From contig CAZQLE010000015.1 in the NCBI GenBank assembly GCA_964593905.1, forward strand, positions 1 to 31,027: a stretch of DNA of 31,027 nt, written 5' to 3'. The notes below the pieces were generated by a model that was given only the letters and a program-made list of their open reading frames with translations, had not been told where the DNA came from and made no database searches. Origin of the DNA: CAZQLE01 sp964593905 (GTDB lineage: Bacteria > Chloroflexota > Anaerolineae > Anaerolineales > Anaerolineaceae). Shown here piece by piece: positions 7,566 through 14,506 of the stretch (position 1 is its first letter; each line of letters begins with the position of its first letter). The translations under genes were made by a program, and so were the position numbers.

Positions 7566-8217
7566 GCTGATCGCGATTGAACAAACCCAGTTGCAACGCT
7601 TTGCTTACCGCCTCAGTGCGGTTCGCCGCATCCAGTTTTTCAAGAATATGACGCACGTGAGTCTTTACCGTATTTTCAGAAATAAACAGGCTGTTGGAAA
7701 TTTGCAGGGTGGTTTGACCATCTGCCATGCATCGCAAAACTTCCAGCTCCCGCTCGCTCAACAAAGTTTGCGGCACCGAATCTGAAACATGGGCCAACGC
7801 ATGAAAAAGCGGCGCGGTCACTTCTGGCGAAAGAACCCCCTGACCCGAAAATATTCGCAGCAGCGACACGCGCAATTCATCCGGCTCCGCATTTTTCAAC
7901 AAATATCCATCCGCCCCGGAACGTACTGCGCTCAAAAGATCTTGATCGCTGCGAGATATGGTTAACATAAGAATCTTCACCGGAAGCTGCAATTCGCGAA
8001 TTTTCTGAACCGCCTCAATACCATCCATTTGCGGCATATTGACATCCATCAAAACAATGTCCGGCTGCATTTTTTGAACCACTTGAACGGCATCTTTTCC
8101 ATTCCCCGCCTCGCCCACCACGGTAAACTCGGGCATATCTTCAAGCAGCCCCATCAAACCCCGCCGAAACAGAGCATGATCATCTACAATCACCAGGCGG
8201 ATATTTTTGTCGCTCAT
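7558..8217 (-). CDS. NarL/FixJ family response regulator (receiver plus LuxR-type HTH)
   Basis: The 219-residue protein has an N-terminal receiver with intact phosphorylation residues: Asp12/Asp13, phospho-acceptor Asp58 (VLMDVNMPQMDG), Thr86 and Lys108. The C-terminal LuxR-type HTH is LSERELEVLRCMADG followed by ISNSLFISENTVKTHVRHILEKL. It is the cognate partner of the kinase just upstream: the start codon overlaps the kinase stop (ATGA). It lies immediately upstream of the caa3 oxidase operon in the same orientation, separated by a hairpin. Regulation of oxidase genes is a context-based inference. Confidence 0.94.
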   Translation of the reverse strand: MSDKNIRLVIVDDHALFRRGLMGLLEDMPEFTVVGEAGNGKDAVQVVQKMQPDIVLMDVNMPQMDGIEAVQKIRELQLPVKILMLTISRSDQDLLSAVRSGADGYLLKNAEPDELRVSLLRIFSGQGVLSPEVTAPLFHALAHVSDSVPQTLLSERELEVLRCMADGQTTLQISNSLFISENTVKTHVRHILEKLDAANRTEAVSKALQLGLFNRDQRG

Positions 8218-10001
8218 GCTTGTGTCTCCTGAACAAACGGTAAACGCAGCCTGATTTTTGCGCCCTGACCAGGCTGACTGACAATCTGAAAATCGGCGCC
8301 AATCAACTCGGCGCGCTCACGCATTCCCCGCAGCCCGTGCTGCGAAATTTCCAGCACATCTTCAGCAGAAAAACCGCGCCCGTTATCCTGAACCTCCAGA
8401 ATCAAATCTTTTCCGGACCCCAGAATGGTCAGTTGCACCGCCGTTGCCGCAGAATGCTTGCGAACATTGCTCAATGCCTCTTGCGCAATACGCAAGATCT
8501 GAGTCTGAATCTCAGGAGATATTTGCGGTATGGCACGGTCAATGTGAATCGTCGCAGGTATATCGGTGGATTCCAAAAAAACGGACACCAACTGTCTCAA
8601 CGCGGTTTCAAAATCATTCTCCGGAGAAACCCGCAGATAATCAATCGCTTCCCGCGTATCCAGATAGGCTTCAGACAGCGTCCGGTAGCTGTCTTTTAGC
8701 GCTTCTTCAAGGCGTTTATAGTTCTGCTGGCTGGCATAAGTTTGCATTTGAGCCGCCGTTAACTTCAGGTAGGCCAGCGTTTGCGCAAGGCCATCATGAA
8801 TCTCCCGCGCCAGGCGCAGCCGTTCATCCACCACCGCCCGATATTCAAAAGCGATCCGGTTCATTTCGCCTTGCAAAAGCAAGGCCACATGGGTGGCGCT
8901 GCTGCGCGCCATATAGGTCAGGTGGCTGGTAAAAGTGCGGTTTTCGGGAATGGCAGCACACAATGCCCCCCAGACCGCGCCTCCGTTTGGCATCTGCACC
9001 GGCGTTCCGACCACAGCCAGCGGCAGCCCGGCCGGGTTTTGTTCAATCAGGCTGATCATCTGACCCGAGGTAATCACCCGTTCAGAGATGGAAACCAGTA
9101 ACCGCTTTGTTTCCGCATTTCCAAAATACCACACAGATTTTTGGGGATGAACATGAGCGCTTAACAGCGAGAGGTATACCCCGTCTGCATCCAAAGATGA
9201 ATGCAGATCAAGCATTAATCGCTCTATGATCTGCGGCAAATCAGAGCTGGAGCCATGCATAAGTTGCAACTGGCGCAGCGTGGAATTTTCTTGAGATTGC
9301 AAACGAAATCCTTGAATAACCAGGCCAATTTCATTGAGCAAAGACTCAATAAAATTGAGCACATCCGGCTCCACTTCCTGGCTTTGCTTAAGATACAGGT
9401 TTAATACCCCCAGCATTCGCCGCCCACGCCGCATGGGCAGGCAAACAATCCTGTGTTCCGTTGAAAACGGACCCACCAACAACGGGCATGGCGCTGCGTT
9501 TGGCTCGGGTTTGCCCTGGCAGGCCGCACATCGTTCGCGCACAAGCTGGGTGACCAGATGGTCTTGCCAGGCGTGATGCAGGGGGGCGCTCAAAGGGCCG
9601 TGGGTAAAGGCTGGCAGCGGCTGGTCCCATTCGTCCAACGGAATCAGCGAAAGATATTCCACCCCGCTAATTTGCCCAATGGCAGCAAGCGCGGCCTCCA
9701 GCAATGATTTTTCATCCTGAACATCGACCAGATGATGATTCAACTGAAGCACAGCATTGAAACGCGTGTTTATCCGTTCGATCTGCTCAGAACCCGACTG
9801 TATCTCTCTGCGCATACGCTGTGCAAGCCGGTCATAATATACCCCCAGGCCCACAATGACCCCGCCATAAACCAGAACCAACCCGACCGGGTTGAAATCG
9901 GCCCGGATATAAAACCAGGAGAAACCGAAAAGCACAAAAAACAGGGTGGCAAAACCGATAATTCTTTTTCCTGTCCATTGCGAACGCTTTAACATACTCA
10001 A
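8214..10001 (-). CDS. NarL-type sensor histidine kinase with two GAF-like domains and clustered cysteines
   Basis: The 595-residue kinase has two N-terminal membrane segments (about 14-31 and 37-56), a linker helix and a first GAF domain (about 90-230). That domain contains Cys158, Cys161 and Cys172 (C-x2-C-x10-C) plus Cys187. A second GAF-like region (about 250-380) follows. The HisKA_3 dimerisation helix has phospho-acceptor His402 in LAREIHDGLAQTLAYLK. The C-terminal HATPase has the N box (EALSNVRKHS) and DNGRGF. The Cys cluster could bind an Fe-S cluster or metal, or form a redox disulfide. The listed start is TTG 10001, with AAGG 6 nt before it; ATG 9995 is two codons in and has a long spacer. 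A cytochrome c gene and a terminator lie upstream. Confidence 0.92.
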   Translation of the reverse strand: MSMLKRSQWTGKRIIGFATLFFVLFGFSWFYIRADFNPVGLVLVYGGVIVGLGVYYDRLAQRMRREIQSGSEQIERINTRFNAVLQLNHHLVDVQDEKSLLEAALAAIGQISGVEYLSLIPLDEWDQPLPAFTHGPLSAPLHHAWQDHLVTQLVRERCAACQGKPEPNAAPCPLLVGPFSTEHRIVCLPMRRGRRMLGVLNLYLKQSQEVEPDVLNFIESLLNEIGLVIQGFRLQSQENSTLRQLQLMHGSSSDLPQIIERLMLDLHSSLDADGVYLSLLSAHVHPQKSVWYFGNAETKRLLVSISERVITSGQMISLIEQNPAGLPLAVVGTPVQMPNGGAVWGALCAAIPENRTFTSHLTYMARSSATHVALLLQGEMNRIAFEYRAVVDERLRLAREIHDGLAQTLAYLKLTAAQMQTYASQQNYKRLEEALKDSYRTLSEAYLDTREAIDYLRVSPENDFETALRQLVSVFLESTDIPATIHIDRAIPQISPEIQTQILRIAQEALSNVRKHSAATAVQLTILGSGKDLILEVQDNGRGFSAEDVLEISQHGLRGMRERAELIGADFQIVSQPGQGAKIRLRLPFVQETQA

Positions 10002-10039
10002 ATTTTACCTTATTTCGCCCCTGAACCGCGTTAAGAAAA

Positions 10040-10070
10040 CACCCCCCTTCCATCAACCGGAAGGAGGGTG
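10040..10070 (-). terminator. Rho-independent terminator after the cytochrome c lipoprotein gene
   Basis: Two 12-nt arms (10040-10051 and 10059-10070) pair with one mismatch around a 7-nt loop. On the minus strand the hairpin is followed by TTTTCTT. It lies about 20 nt beyond the cytochrome stop and insulates it from the kinase gene. Confidence 0.8.
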
Positions 10071-10090
10071 AATTTTGTCTTAGCGTTTTG

Positions 10091-10531
10091 CTATTTAAGT
10101 GTATTGATGTAAGTCACCACGCGCCAGGTATCGTCTTCAGAGATAATCCCCTTCCATGCCGGCATCGCCGAATTGTAAGGGGCCTTCATTCCACCCTCCA
10201 TAATGCGATAGTAAACATATGCATCCCCTGCTGCCACCGCATCAGACATAGCGCCCGGTTTGGGGTTCAACGAAGCACCGGCAGGGCCATCGCCTTTCCC
10301 AGTTGCGCCATGGCACGAGGTACAATTGGTCTCGTATACTACTTTACCCGCCTCTGCGGCAGCCGCATCCCCCGAGAATGGGTTGGTTTTACCCTGATAA
10401 TCAGCCGGAACAGTGCGATCTTTTTCGCTTCCGCCACTGGCGGCTTCCGGAGTAGCACTTCCACCGCAGGCAGTTAACAGCAATGCACTCATAACAAGCA
10501 CTGCCATGATGATGAAGAGAGACTTTTTCAT
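10091..10531 (-). CDS. Cytochrome c lipoprotein
   Basis: The 146-residue precursor has a lipoprotein signal peptide with lipobox LLTAC (lipidated Cys22), a Gly/Ser/Ala/Glu-rich linker, and one class I cytochrome c domain. The heme attachment motif is CTSCH (Cys70, Cys73, His74) and the axial Met is probably Met123 in SAMPAWKG. It is predicted to sit on the outer face of the cytoplasmic membrane and to carry electrons, plausibly to one of the two oxidases. AAGGAGG precedes the ATG at a good distance. It is monocistronic by appearance, with a terminator behind it, and is divergent from the Rrf2 gene with which it shares a 208-bp control region. Confidence 0.93.
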   Translation of the reverse strand: MKKSLFIIMAVLVMSALLLTACGGSATPEAASGGSEKDRTVPADYQGKTNPFSGDAAAAEAGKVVYETNCTSCHGATGKGDGPAGASLNPKPGAMSDAVAAGDAYVYYRIMEGGMKAPYNSAMPAWKGIISEDDTWRVVTYINTLK

Positions 10532-10579
10532 ACCAATTCCTCCTTTGTGAGGTTAAATAGTGTATAGATTTACAAATCG

Positions 10580-10585
10580 ATTATA
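10580..10585 (-). promoter_or_regulatory. Candidate -10 element for the cytochrome c gene
   Basis: The minus strand reads TATAAT about 50 nt before the cytochrome start. No good -35 lies 16-18 bp upstream, which would fit an activator-dependent promoter. A dyad GATTT-AC-AAATC (10567-10578) lies just downstream. Confidence 0.4.
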
Positions 10586-10634
10586 ACGCCAAAAAAAGAT
10601 TTTCATAGTCGAAATTCTATACAAATGTTGGCTT

Positions 10635-10665
10635 GTCATTCACAGAATCGTGTGATTCTTATGAC
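10635..10665. promoter_or_regulatory. Nested dyad in the cytochrome c / Rrf2 divergent region (candidate operator)
   Basis: AGAATC-GTGT-GATTCT forms a perfect 6-bp dyad, enclosed by GTCAT and ATGAC arms. It lies between divergent genes, one of which encodes a DNA-binding Rrf2 protein, so autoregulation is plausible but not shown. Confidence 0.4.
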
Positions 10666-10675
10666 ATAGATCACT
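10660..10675. promoter_or_regulatory. Weak CRP/FNR-type half-site pair
   Basis: TATGA-N6-TCACT matches the TGTGA-N6-TCACA pattern at 8 of 10 positions. It overlaps the end of the nested dyad in the divergent region. No CRP/FNR gene is in the window, so this is a weak call. Confidence 0.25.
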
Positions 10676-10739
10676 TACGTTTATCTACTTTATCCGCTAT
10701 TTTTAGAAAAGATAATTTTTACCTTAGAGGTGAATCAAA

Positions 10740-11195
10740 ATGTTCCGTATCAGTCGTCGTCTTGACTATGGTTTACAGCTTATGATTGCTCTTGCAGCCG
10801 AAACTGAAAACCGCGCCCAATCCACCGCTTCACTTTCCAAGAAACTTGCCATCCCCCTCCCCTTTCTGCATCAGATCGCCCATGCATTAATGCAGACCAG
10901 TTACATTAAGGCCACTCCCGGCCCGCATGGTGGTCTGCGTCTGAATCAGGAAGCTGACAAGATTTCTGTGCTCAATGTGGTCGAAGCGTTGGAAGGTCCC
11001 ATCAGCCTCAATCCTTGCCAGGAATGCCCGGACCAGTGCGAGCGCTCTGAAAATTGCGCCGCGCAGGTTGTCTGGGATGAATTACAGGCAAAAATTGTGG
11101 ATCATATGTCCGGTGTATCTTTGGAAGCGCTGGTCAAACAACCGGGGTTGGCTGCCATGTATGCCATACCCGCAGCGAATCTTTCCAGCAACTAA
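10740..11195 (+). CDS. Rrf2 family transcriptional regulator with a four-cysteine cluster
   Basis: The 151-residue protein has the N-terminal winged helix of Rrf2 regulators (RISRRLDYGLQLMIALA, then LSKKLAIPLPFLHQIAHAL and the GPHGGLRL wing). Cys93, Cys96, Cys100 and Cys106 follow in CQECPDQCERSENC. Rrf2 proteins such as IscR and NsrR hold [2Fe-2S] or [4Fe-4S] clusters with three cysteines in this region, so it probably senses iron-sulfur status, oxygen, NO or redox state. AGAGGTG lies about 8 nt before the ATG. The gene is divergent from the cytochrome c gene and is followed by a strong terminator, so it is probably monocistronic. Targets are inferred to include the nearby respiratory genes. 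Confidence 0.9.
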   Translation: MFRISRRLDYGLQLMIALAAETENRAQSTASLSKKLAIPLPFLHQIAHALMQTSYIKATPGPHGGLRLNQEADKISVLNVVEALEGPISLNPCQECPDQCERSENCAAQVVWDELQAKIVDHMSGVSLEALVKQPGLAAMYAIPAANLSSN

Positions 11196-11210
11196 ATTTT
11201 GTTTCAAAGC

Positions 11211-11264
11211 AAAACAAAGCTATTTCGTTCCAGAGTCAAATTGAGAACGAAATAGTTTTGTTTT
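11211..11264 (+). terminator. Rho-independent terminator after the Rrf2 gene
   Basis: Two 20-nt arms (11211-11230 and 11245-11264) pair with one mismatch around a 14-nt loop. The core is CTATTTCGTTC with GAACGAAATAG, and the A-rich/T-rich flanks (AAAACAAA with TTTGTTTT) extend the stem and supply the U-tract. Confidence 0.85.
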
Positions 11265-11616
11265 AACACTTCCCGGATGGATCTGTGTTTAAACGCAGGC
11301 ACGTCTGCCAAAAACTGTTTCCGCTGCGCGCTGCCGGGTCATTTTCTCCGCCGCAGGAGAGGGTTCTGCTCCTCCAGAGGGGCCAAAGCCACGCGTTATT
11401 TTTCACCAGAGACGATCAAGCCAGTTCTTTTCGATTCGGACTTATCGCATAATAGATAGGAAAGTTCTCTTTGTTTATCGAACGTTTTTATCGGTCAATA
11501 AATATTCACCCGGCAACGATCCTCATCGGGTTGATCGAACACGGTTGTGTTCGCCGCGCCAGCAAGATTGGGATCGCTCATAAATTTTGGCTATTGCAAT
11601 TCTGGGAGGGAAAGCC
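11265..11616 (+). other. Intergenic leader of the ba3 oxidase operon
   Basis: This roughly 350-bp stretch has no convincing gene; short open frames here lack ribosome sites and family resemblance. CATAAT at 11448-11453 is a possible -10 with a poor -35 (TTCTTT, 17 bp upstream). Two small dyads follow: CGAT-CCTC-ATCG (11517-11528), flanked by CAA/TTG pairing with a bulge, and CGAACAC-GGTT-GTGTTCG (11536-11553). They could be leader hairpins or operator sites. A good Shine-Dalgarno (GGGAGGG) ends the region. Confidence 0.45.
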
Positions 11617-11733
11617 ATGAAAGATGATGATCGACCCAGGGGCACGATGGTGATATTGATTATTTTCTTACTTCTGCTGATTGCCAGTTGGGTGGGGGTA
11701 TATCTCATCCTGCTGCAGCGGGGAGGATATTAA
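11617..11733 (+). CDS. Cytochrome c oxidase subunit IIa (ba3-type), 38 residues
   Basis: This small gene encodes MKDDDRPRGTMVILII and onward: a charged N-terminus, then one hydrophobic helix (about residues 11-33) ending in LLQRGGY. Single-helix CoxIIa peptides of 30-45 residues accompany B-type (ba3) oxidases, where they supply the helix missing from the short subunit II. GGGAGGG lies about 6 nt before the ATG, and the stop lies 2 nt before the coxB start. Identification rests on length, topology, the K/R-G-T motif before the helix and gene order (IIa, II, I). Confidence 0.82.
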   Translation: MKDDDRPRGTMVILIIFLLLLIASWVGVYLILLQRGGY

Positions 11734-11735
11734 TC

Positions 11736-12209
11736 ATGGAAGTCAACCCCTATGAGAAGTTTTGGATCAGCTTATCTGTCGCCGCCATACTCGTCATGCT
11801 GGTAGCCGTGGGGCTGGCCGGTTTTGGGCTGGGCATTCAACTGCCGGGCGAAGCCGGAGCGCTTGACCCGGCCCGGCTTTCACAAGAACCGCCCTTTAAC
11901 CAGCCCGGCGTATATGAAATTGCCCCGGGAAAATACCAGGTCATCATGCTGGCGCAAATCTGGGCCTTTGTTCCGGCTGAAATCAAAGTGCCCCAGGGCG
12001 CCGAGGTGACCTTTAAAATCACCAGCCGCGATATCACGCACGGAATGCTGCTCGAAGATTCAAACCTGAATATCATGATTCTTCCCGGTCAGGTGGCTGA
12101 GTTTCAGCACACTTTCACAAAGCCGGGAGAATACCGGTTTGTTTGCCACGAGTATTGCGGCGTTGGTCACCAGGCCATGGCCGGTAAAGTCATTGTTGAG
12201 CCTCGATAA
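11736..12209 (+). CDS. ba3-type cytochrome c oxidase subunit II (CuA)
   Basis: The 157-residue B-type subunit II has one N-terminal membrane helix (about 9-33) and an extracytoplasmic CuA cupredoxin domain. CuA ligands are His102 (DITHGM), Cys137, Cys141, His145 and Met148 in CHEYCGVGHQAM. There is no cytochrome c extension, unlike the other subunit II in the window. The ATG at 11736 follows the IIa stop by 2 nt, with GGGGAGG 9 nt upstream inside the IIa gene. The frame is open upstream, but that part is not homologous. The domain accepts electrons from a cytochrome c and passes them to subunit I. Confidence 0.94.
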   Translation: MEVNPYEKFWISLSVAAILVMLVAVGLAGFGLGIQLPGEAGALDPARLSQEPPFNQPGVYEIAPGKYQVIMLAQIWAFVPAEIKVPQGAEVTFKITSRDITHGMLLEDSNLNIMILPGQVAEFQHTFTKPGEYRFVCHEYCGVGHQAMAGKVIVEPR

Positions 12210-12228
12210 CTCACAAGGAGCACTTCAC

Positions 12229-13860
12229 ATGAAAACCAGTGAAAAACGATTTATCGGCGTCCAACTGGTTGCGGCGCTAACCGCACTGCTGCTGGGCACA
12301 TGGCTGGGGCCTCTTCAAGCGTTGGAACATGCAAAAATTGATCTTTACCCGTGGCTGCAACCGCTGATCCAAACGTATTATCAAGGGCTTACCATTCACG
12401 GCGTACTCAATGCGCTGGTGTTCACCACCCTGTTCATCACCGGCTTCCACACGTTTAGCATCCTGAAGGGGCTAAATCGGCCTTTGCGCTGGTTCGGGTT
12501 GGCAGTTGCGGGTCTGGGGGCAATGCTGGTTGGGCTGATAATGGCCGGCGTGGTCATGTTAATGAACCAGGCCTCGGTGCTTTATACCTATTACACCCCC
12601 ATGAAGGCCTCGCCCTGGTTTTATATCGGTCTAACCCTGGTGGTGGTCGGTTCGTGGCTCATCGGCTGGAGCCAGCTGGCTACCCTGGCCCGCTGGCGCA
12701 AAGAAAACCCCGGAGTGCGCACCCCCATCATTGCCATGGGCTCGGCCGTCAACGTGCTGCTCTGGCAGCTTGCCACCCTGGGAATTGCCGCCCAGATGCT
12801 GGCGCTGGTCATCCCGTGGGCGCTCAATCTGGTTCCAGCAACCGATGCCTTGCTCAGCCGGACCTTATTCTGGTTCACCGGTCACCCGCTGGTCTATTTT
12901 TGGCTGTTGCCGGTTTATGTTTCATGGTACGGAATGCTGCCCAAACAGGTGGGCGGAAAACTGTTCTCCGATCCGCTGGCGCGGCTCTCTTTCTGGGGAT
13001 TTTTAATCTTCTCAACCCCGGTTGGTTTTCATCATCAATTTTCCGATCCCGGCATCCCGGTCGCCTGGAAAGCCATTCACACCCTGTTAACCTTTATGGT
13101 GATCATCCCCTCTTTTATGACGGCCTTTACCGTAATTGCCTCACTGGAACGCGCCGGACGAAAACGGGGCGGCAAGGGGCTGCTGGGCTGGGTTGGCGCG
13201 CTGCCCTGGAAAGACGCTTCGGTTGCGGCTCAATTACTGGCCGGGTTAACCTTCTTTTTTGGCGGCATTGGCGGCATTATCAATGCCTCTGCCAGTCTAA
13301 ATCTGGTCATCCATAACACCACCTGGGTCCCCGGTCATTTCCACCTCACCATCGCCACAGCCAGCACATTGAGCTTTATGGGAATCACCTTTTGGTTAAT
13401 TCCTCACCTGACCGAAAAAGCATTAAAGTGGCCCAAAATTGCACTGGCCTCCGTCTGGACCTGGTTTATCGGGATGGCAATTTTCAGCAGCGGAATGCAC
13501 TGGATGGGCCTGCTCGGTGCGCCCCGCCGCGTGCCTTTATCCACCGCATCTTATTCAGATGCCAGTTGGTTTGTTCCACAACAACTCACTGCCGTGGGTG
13601 GGACAATCTTGTTTGTCGCCGCAGCGCTTTACTTTGCCGTGATCATTGCGACCGCAGTACAGAAAAAGCGGGCTGCCGAACCGGTCATGGTTCCAGTTGC
13701 AGAAGCAGAGATCAGCGCAGAGCACACCCCGCTCTGGCTGGACCGCTGGAGCACATGGATCATTCTATCCATTGTGCTGGTCTTGATCGGTTATGGGCCA
13801 ATTCTTTTGAAGATGATTGTTAATTTCAATCCGGTATCCCCCGGGTTCAAAGTCTGGTAA
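12229..13860 (+). CDS. ba3-type (B family) heme-copper oxidase subunit I
   Basis: The 543-residue polytopic protein carries the B-family signatures: heme b His57 (TIHGVLNALVF) and His372, CuB His219 with cross-link Tyr223 (FTGHPLVYFW), CuB His268/His269 (GFHHQF), and heme a3 His370 in HNTTWVPGHFHLT. The spacing of these residues matches Thermus ba3 with a constant offset of about 14. B-type oxidases generally have high oxygen affinity and use only a K-like proton path. AAGGAG precedes ATG 12229 by 8 nt; an earlier in-frame start would run into coxB. The gene ends the three-gene operon and is followed by a bidirectional terminator. Confidence 0.96.
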   Translation: MKTSEKRFIGVQLVAALTALLLGTWLGPLQALEHAKIDLYPWLQPLIQTYYQGLTIHGVLNALVFTTLFITGFHTFSILKGLNRPLRWFGLAVAGLGAMLVGLIMAGVVMLMNQASVLYTYYTPMKASPWFYIGLTLVVVGSWLIGWSQLATLARWRKENPGVRTPIIAMGSAVNVLLWQLATLGIAAQMLALVIPWALNLVPATDALLSRTLFWFTGHPLVYFWLLPVYVSWYGMLPKQVGGKLFSDPLARLSFWGFLIFSTPVGFHHQFSDPGIPVAWKAIHTLLTFMVIIPSFMTAFTVIASLERAGRKRGGKGLLGWVGALPWKDASVAAQLLAGLTFFFGGIGGIINASASLNLVIHNTTWVPGHFHLTIATASTLSFMGITFWLIPHLTEKALKWPKIALASVWTWFIGMAIFSSGMHWMGLLGAPRRVPLSTASYSDASWFVPQQLTAVGGTILFVAAALYFAVIIATAVQKKRAAEPVMVPVAEAEISAEHTPLWLDRWSTWIILSIVLVLIGYGPILLKMIVNFNPVSPGFKVW

Positions 13861-13877
13861 AACGGGATGGCGCAACA

Positions 13878-13912
13878 AAAAATAGGATGGCCCAATAAGC
13901 CATCCTATTTTT
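13878..13912. terminator. Bidirectional terminator between the ba3 operon and bcp
   Basis: AAAAATAGGATGGC (13878-13891) and GCCATCCTATTTTT (13899-13912) form a perfect 14-bp stem with a 7-nt loop. A-runs and T-runs on the outer edges give a U-tract in both directions, as expected between convergent genes. Confidence 0.9.
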
Positions 13913-13930
13913 GTCGGGCACTTAATTCGC

Positions 13931-14386
13931 TTACAGGGCCAACAACACTTCCTTGCTGTGTTCGGCCGGTTTCACATCTTTAAACACTTTCTGAATGGTT
14001 CCATCCGCCGCGATGATATAGGTGGTCCGAAAAACGCCATCATATTCGCGACCCATGAACTTTTTTCTACCCCACACGCCATAAGCCTCACAAACAGCGT
14101 GATCCACATCGGCCAACAGCGTAAACGGGAGCTGATATTTGTCTTTAAATTTCTTGTGTGCTTTGGGTGAATCTGGGCTGACCCCCAGGATGGTCACCCC
14201 TGCATTAACATAGGCGCTGTAATCCTCGCGGAAATTACAGGCTTCTGTGGTGCATCCCGGGGTGTCATCTTTGGGATAAAAATAGAGAATAACCGGTTTT
14301 CCGCGATATTCAGATAACTTTCGCACCGTTCCGGTTTCATCTTGAAGTTCAAATTCAGGCGCCAGCGATTTTTCTTCGAGAGTCAT
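13931..14386 (-). CDS. bcp: Thioredoxin-dependent peroxiredoxin, Bcp/PrxQ type
   Basis: The 151-residue AhpC/TSA-fold peroxidase has the PrxQ/Bcp signature PGCTTEAC: peroxidatic Cys45 and resolving Cys50 five residues later. Conserved FYPKDDTPGCT and a later Arg (GVFRTTYII) complete the active site. It reduces hydrogen peroxide and organic hydroperoxides in the cytoplasm. I chose ATG 14386 (MTLEEKSLAPEF) because it gives the normal family length; AAGGA lies 10 nt upstream. In-frame ATG 14410 (MVKKEKKK) is possible and adds a Lys-rich tail. It is convergent with the ba3 operon. Confidence 0.93.
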   Translation of the reverse strand: MTLEEKSLAPEFELQDETGTVRKLSEYRGKPVILYFYPKDDTPGCTTEACNFREDYSAYVNAGVTILGVSPDSPKAHKKFKDKYQLPFTLLADVDHAVCEAYGVWGRKKFMGREYDGVFRTTYIIAADGTIQKVFKDVKPAEHSKEVLLAL

Positions 14387-14506
14387 TTTTTTCTTTTCCT
14401 TTTTGACCATGTTACTCACGGGCTTTCCCCAGCGTAACTGCACATTTGCTTTGGCTAAGCAAATTATAGTTTAAACCCATTACAGTTGAAATTTCTTGTA
14501 AAGTGT

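Noticed and set aside
11277..11459. 60-codon open frame in the ba3 leader
   Set aside because: It has no Shine-Dalgarno, no hydrophobic or domain pattern, and follows directly on a terminator.
12654..13316. 220-codon plus-strand open frame
   Set aside because: It is an out-of-frame overlap entirely inside the ba3 subunit I gene, whose metal ligands are intact in the other frame.
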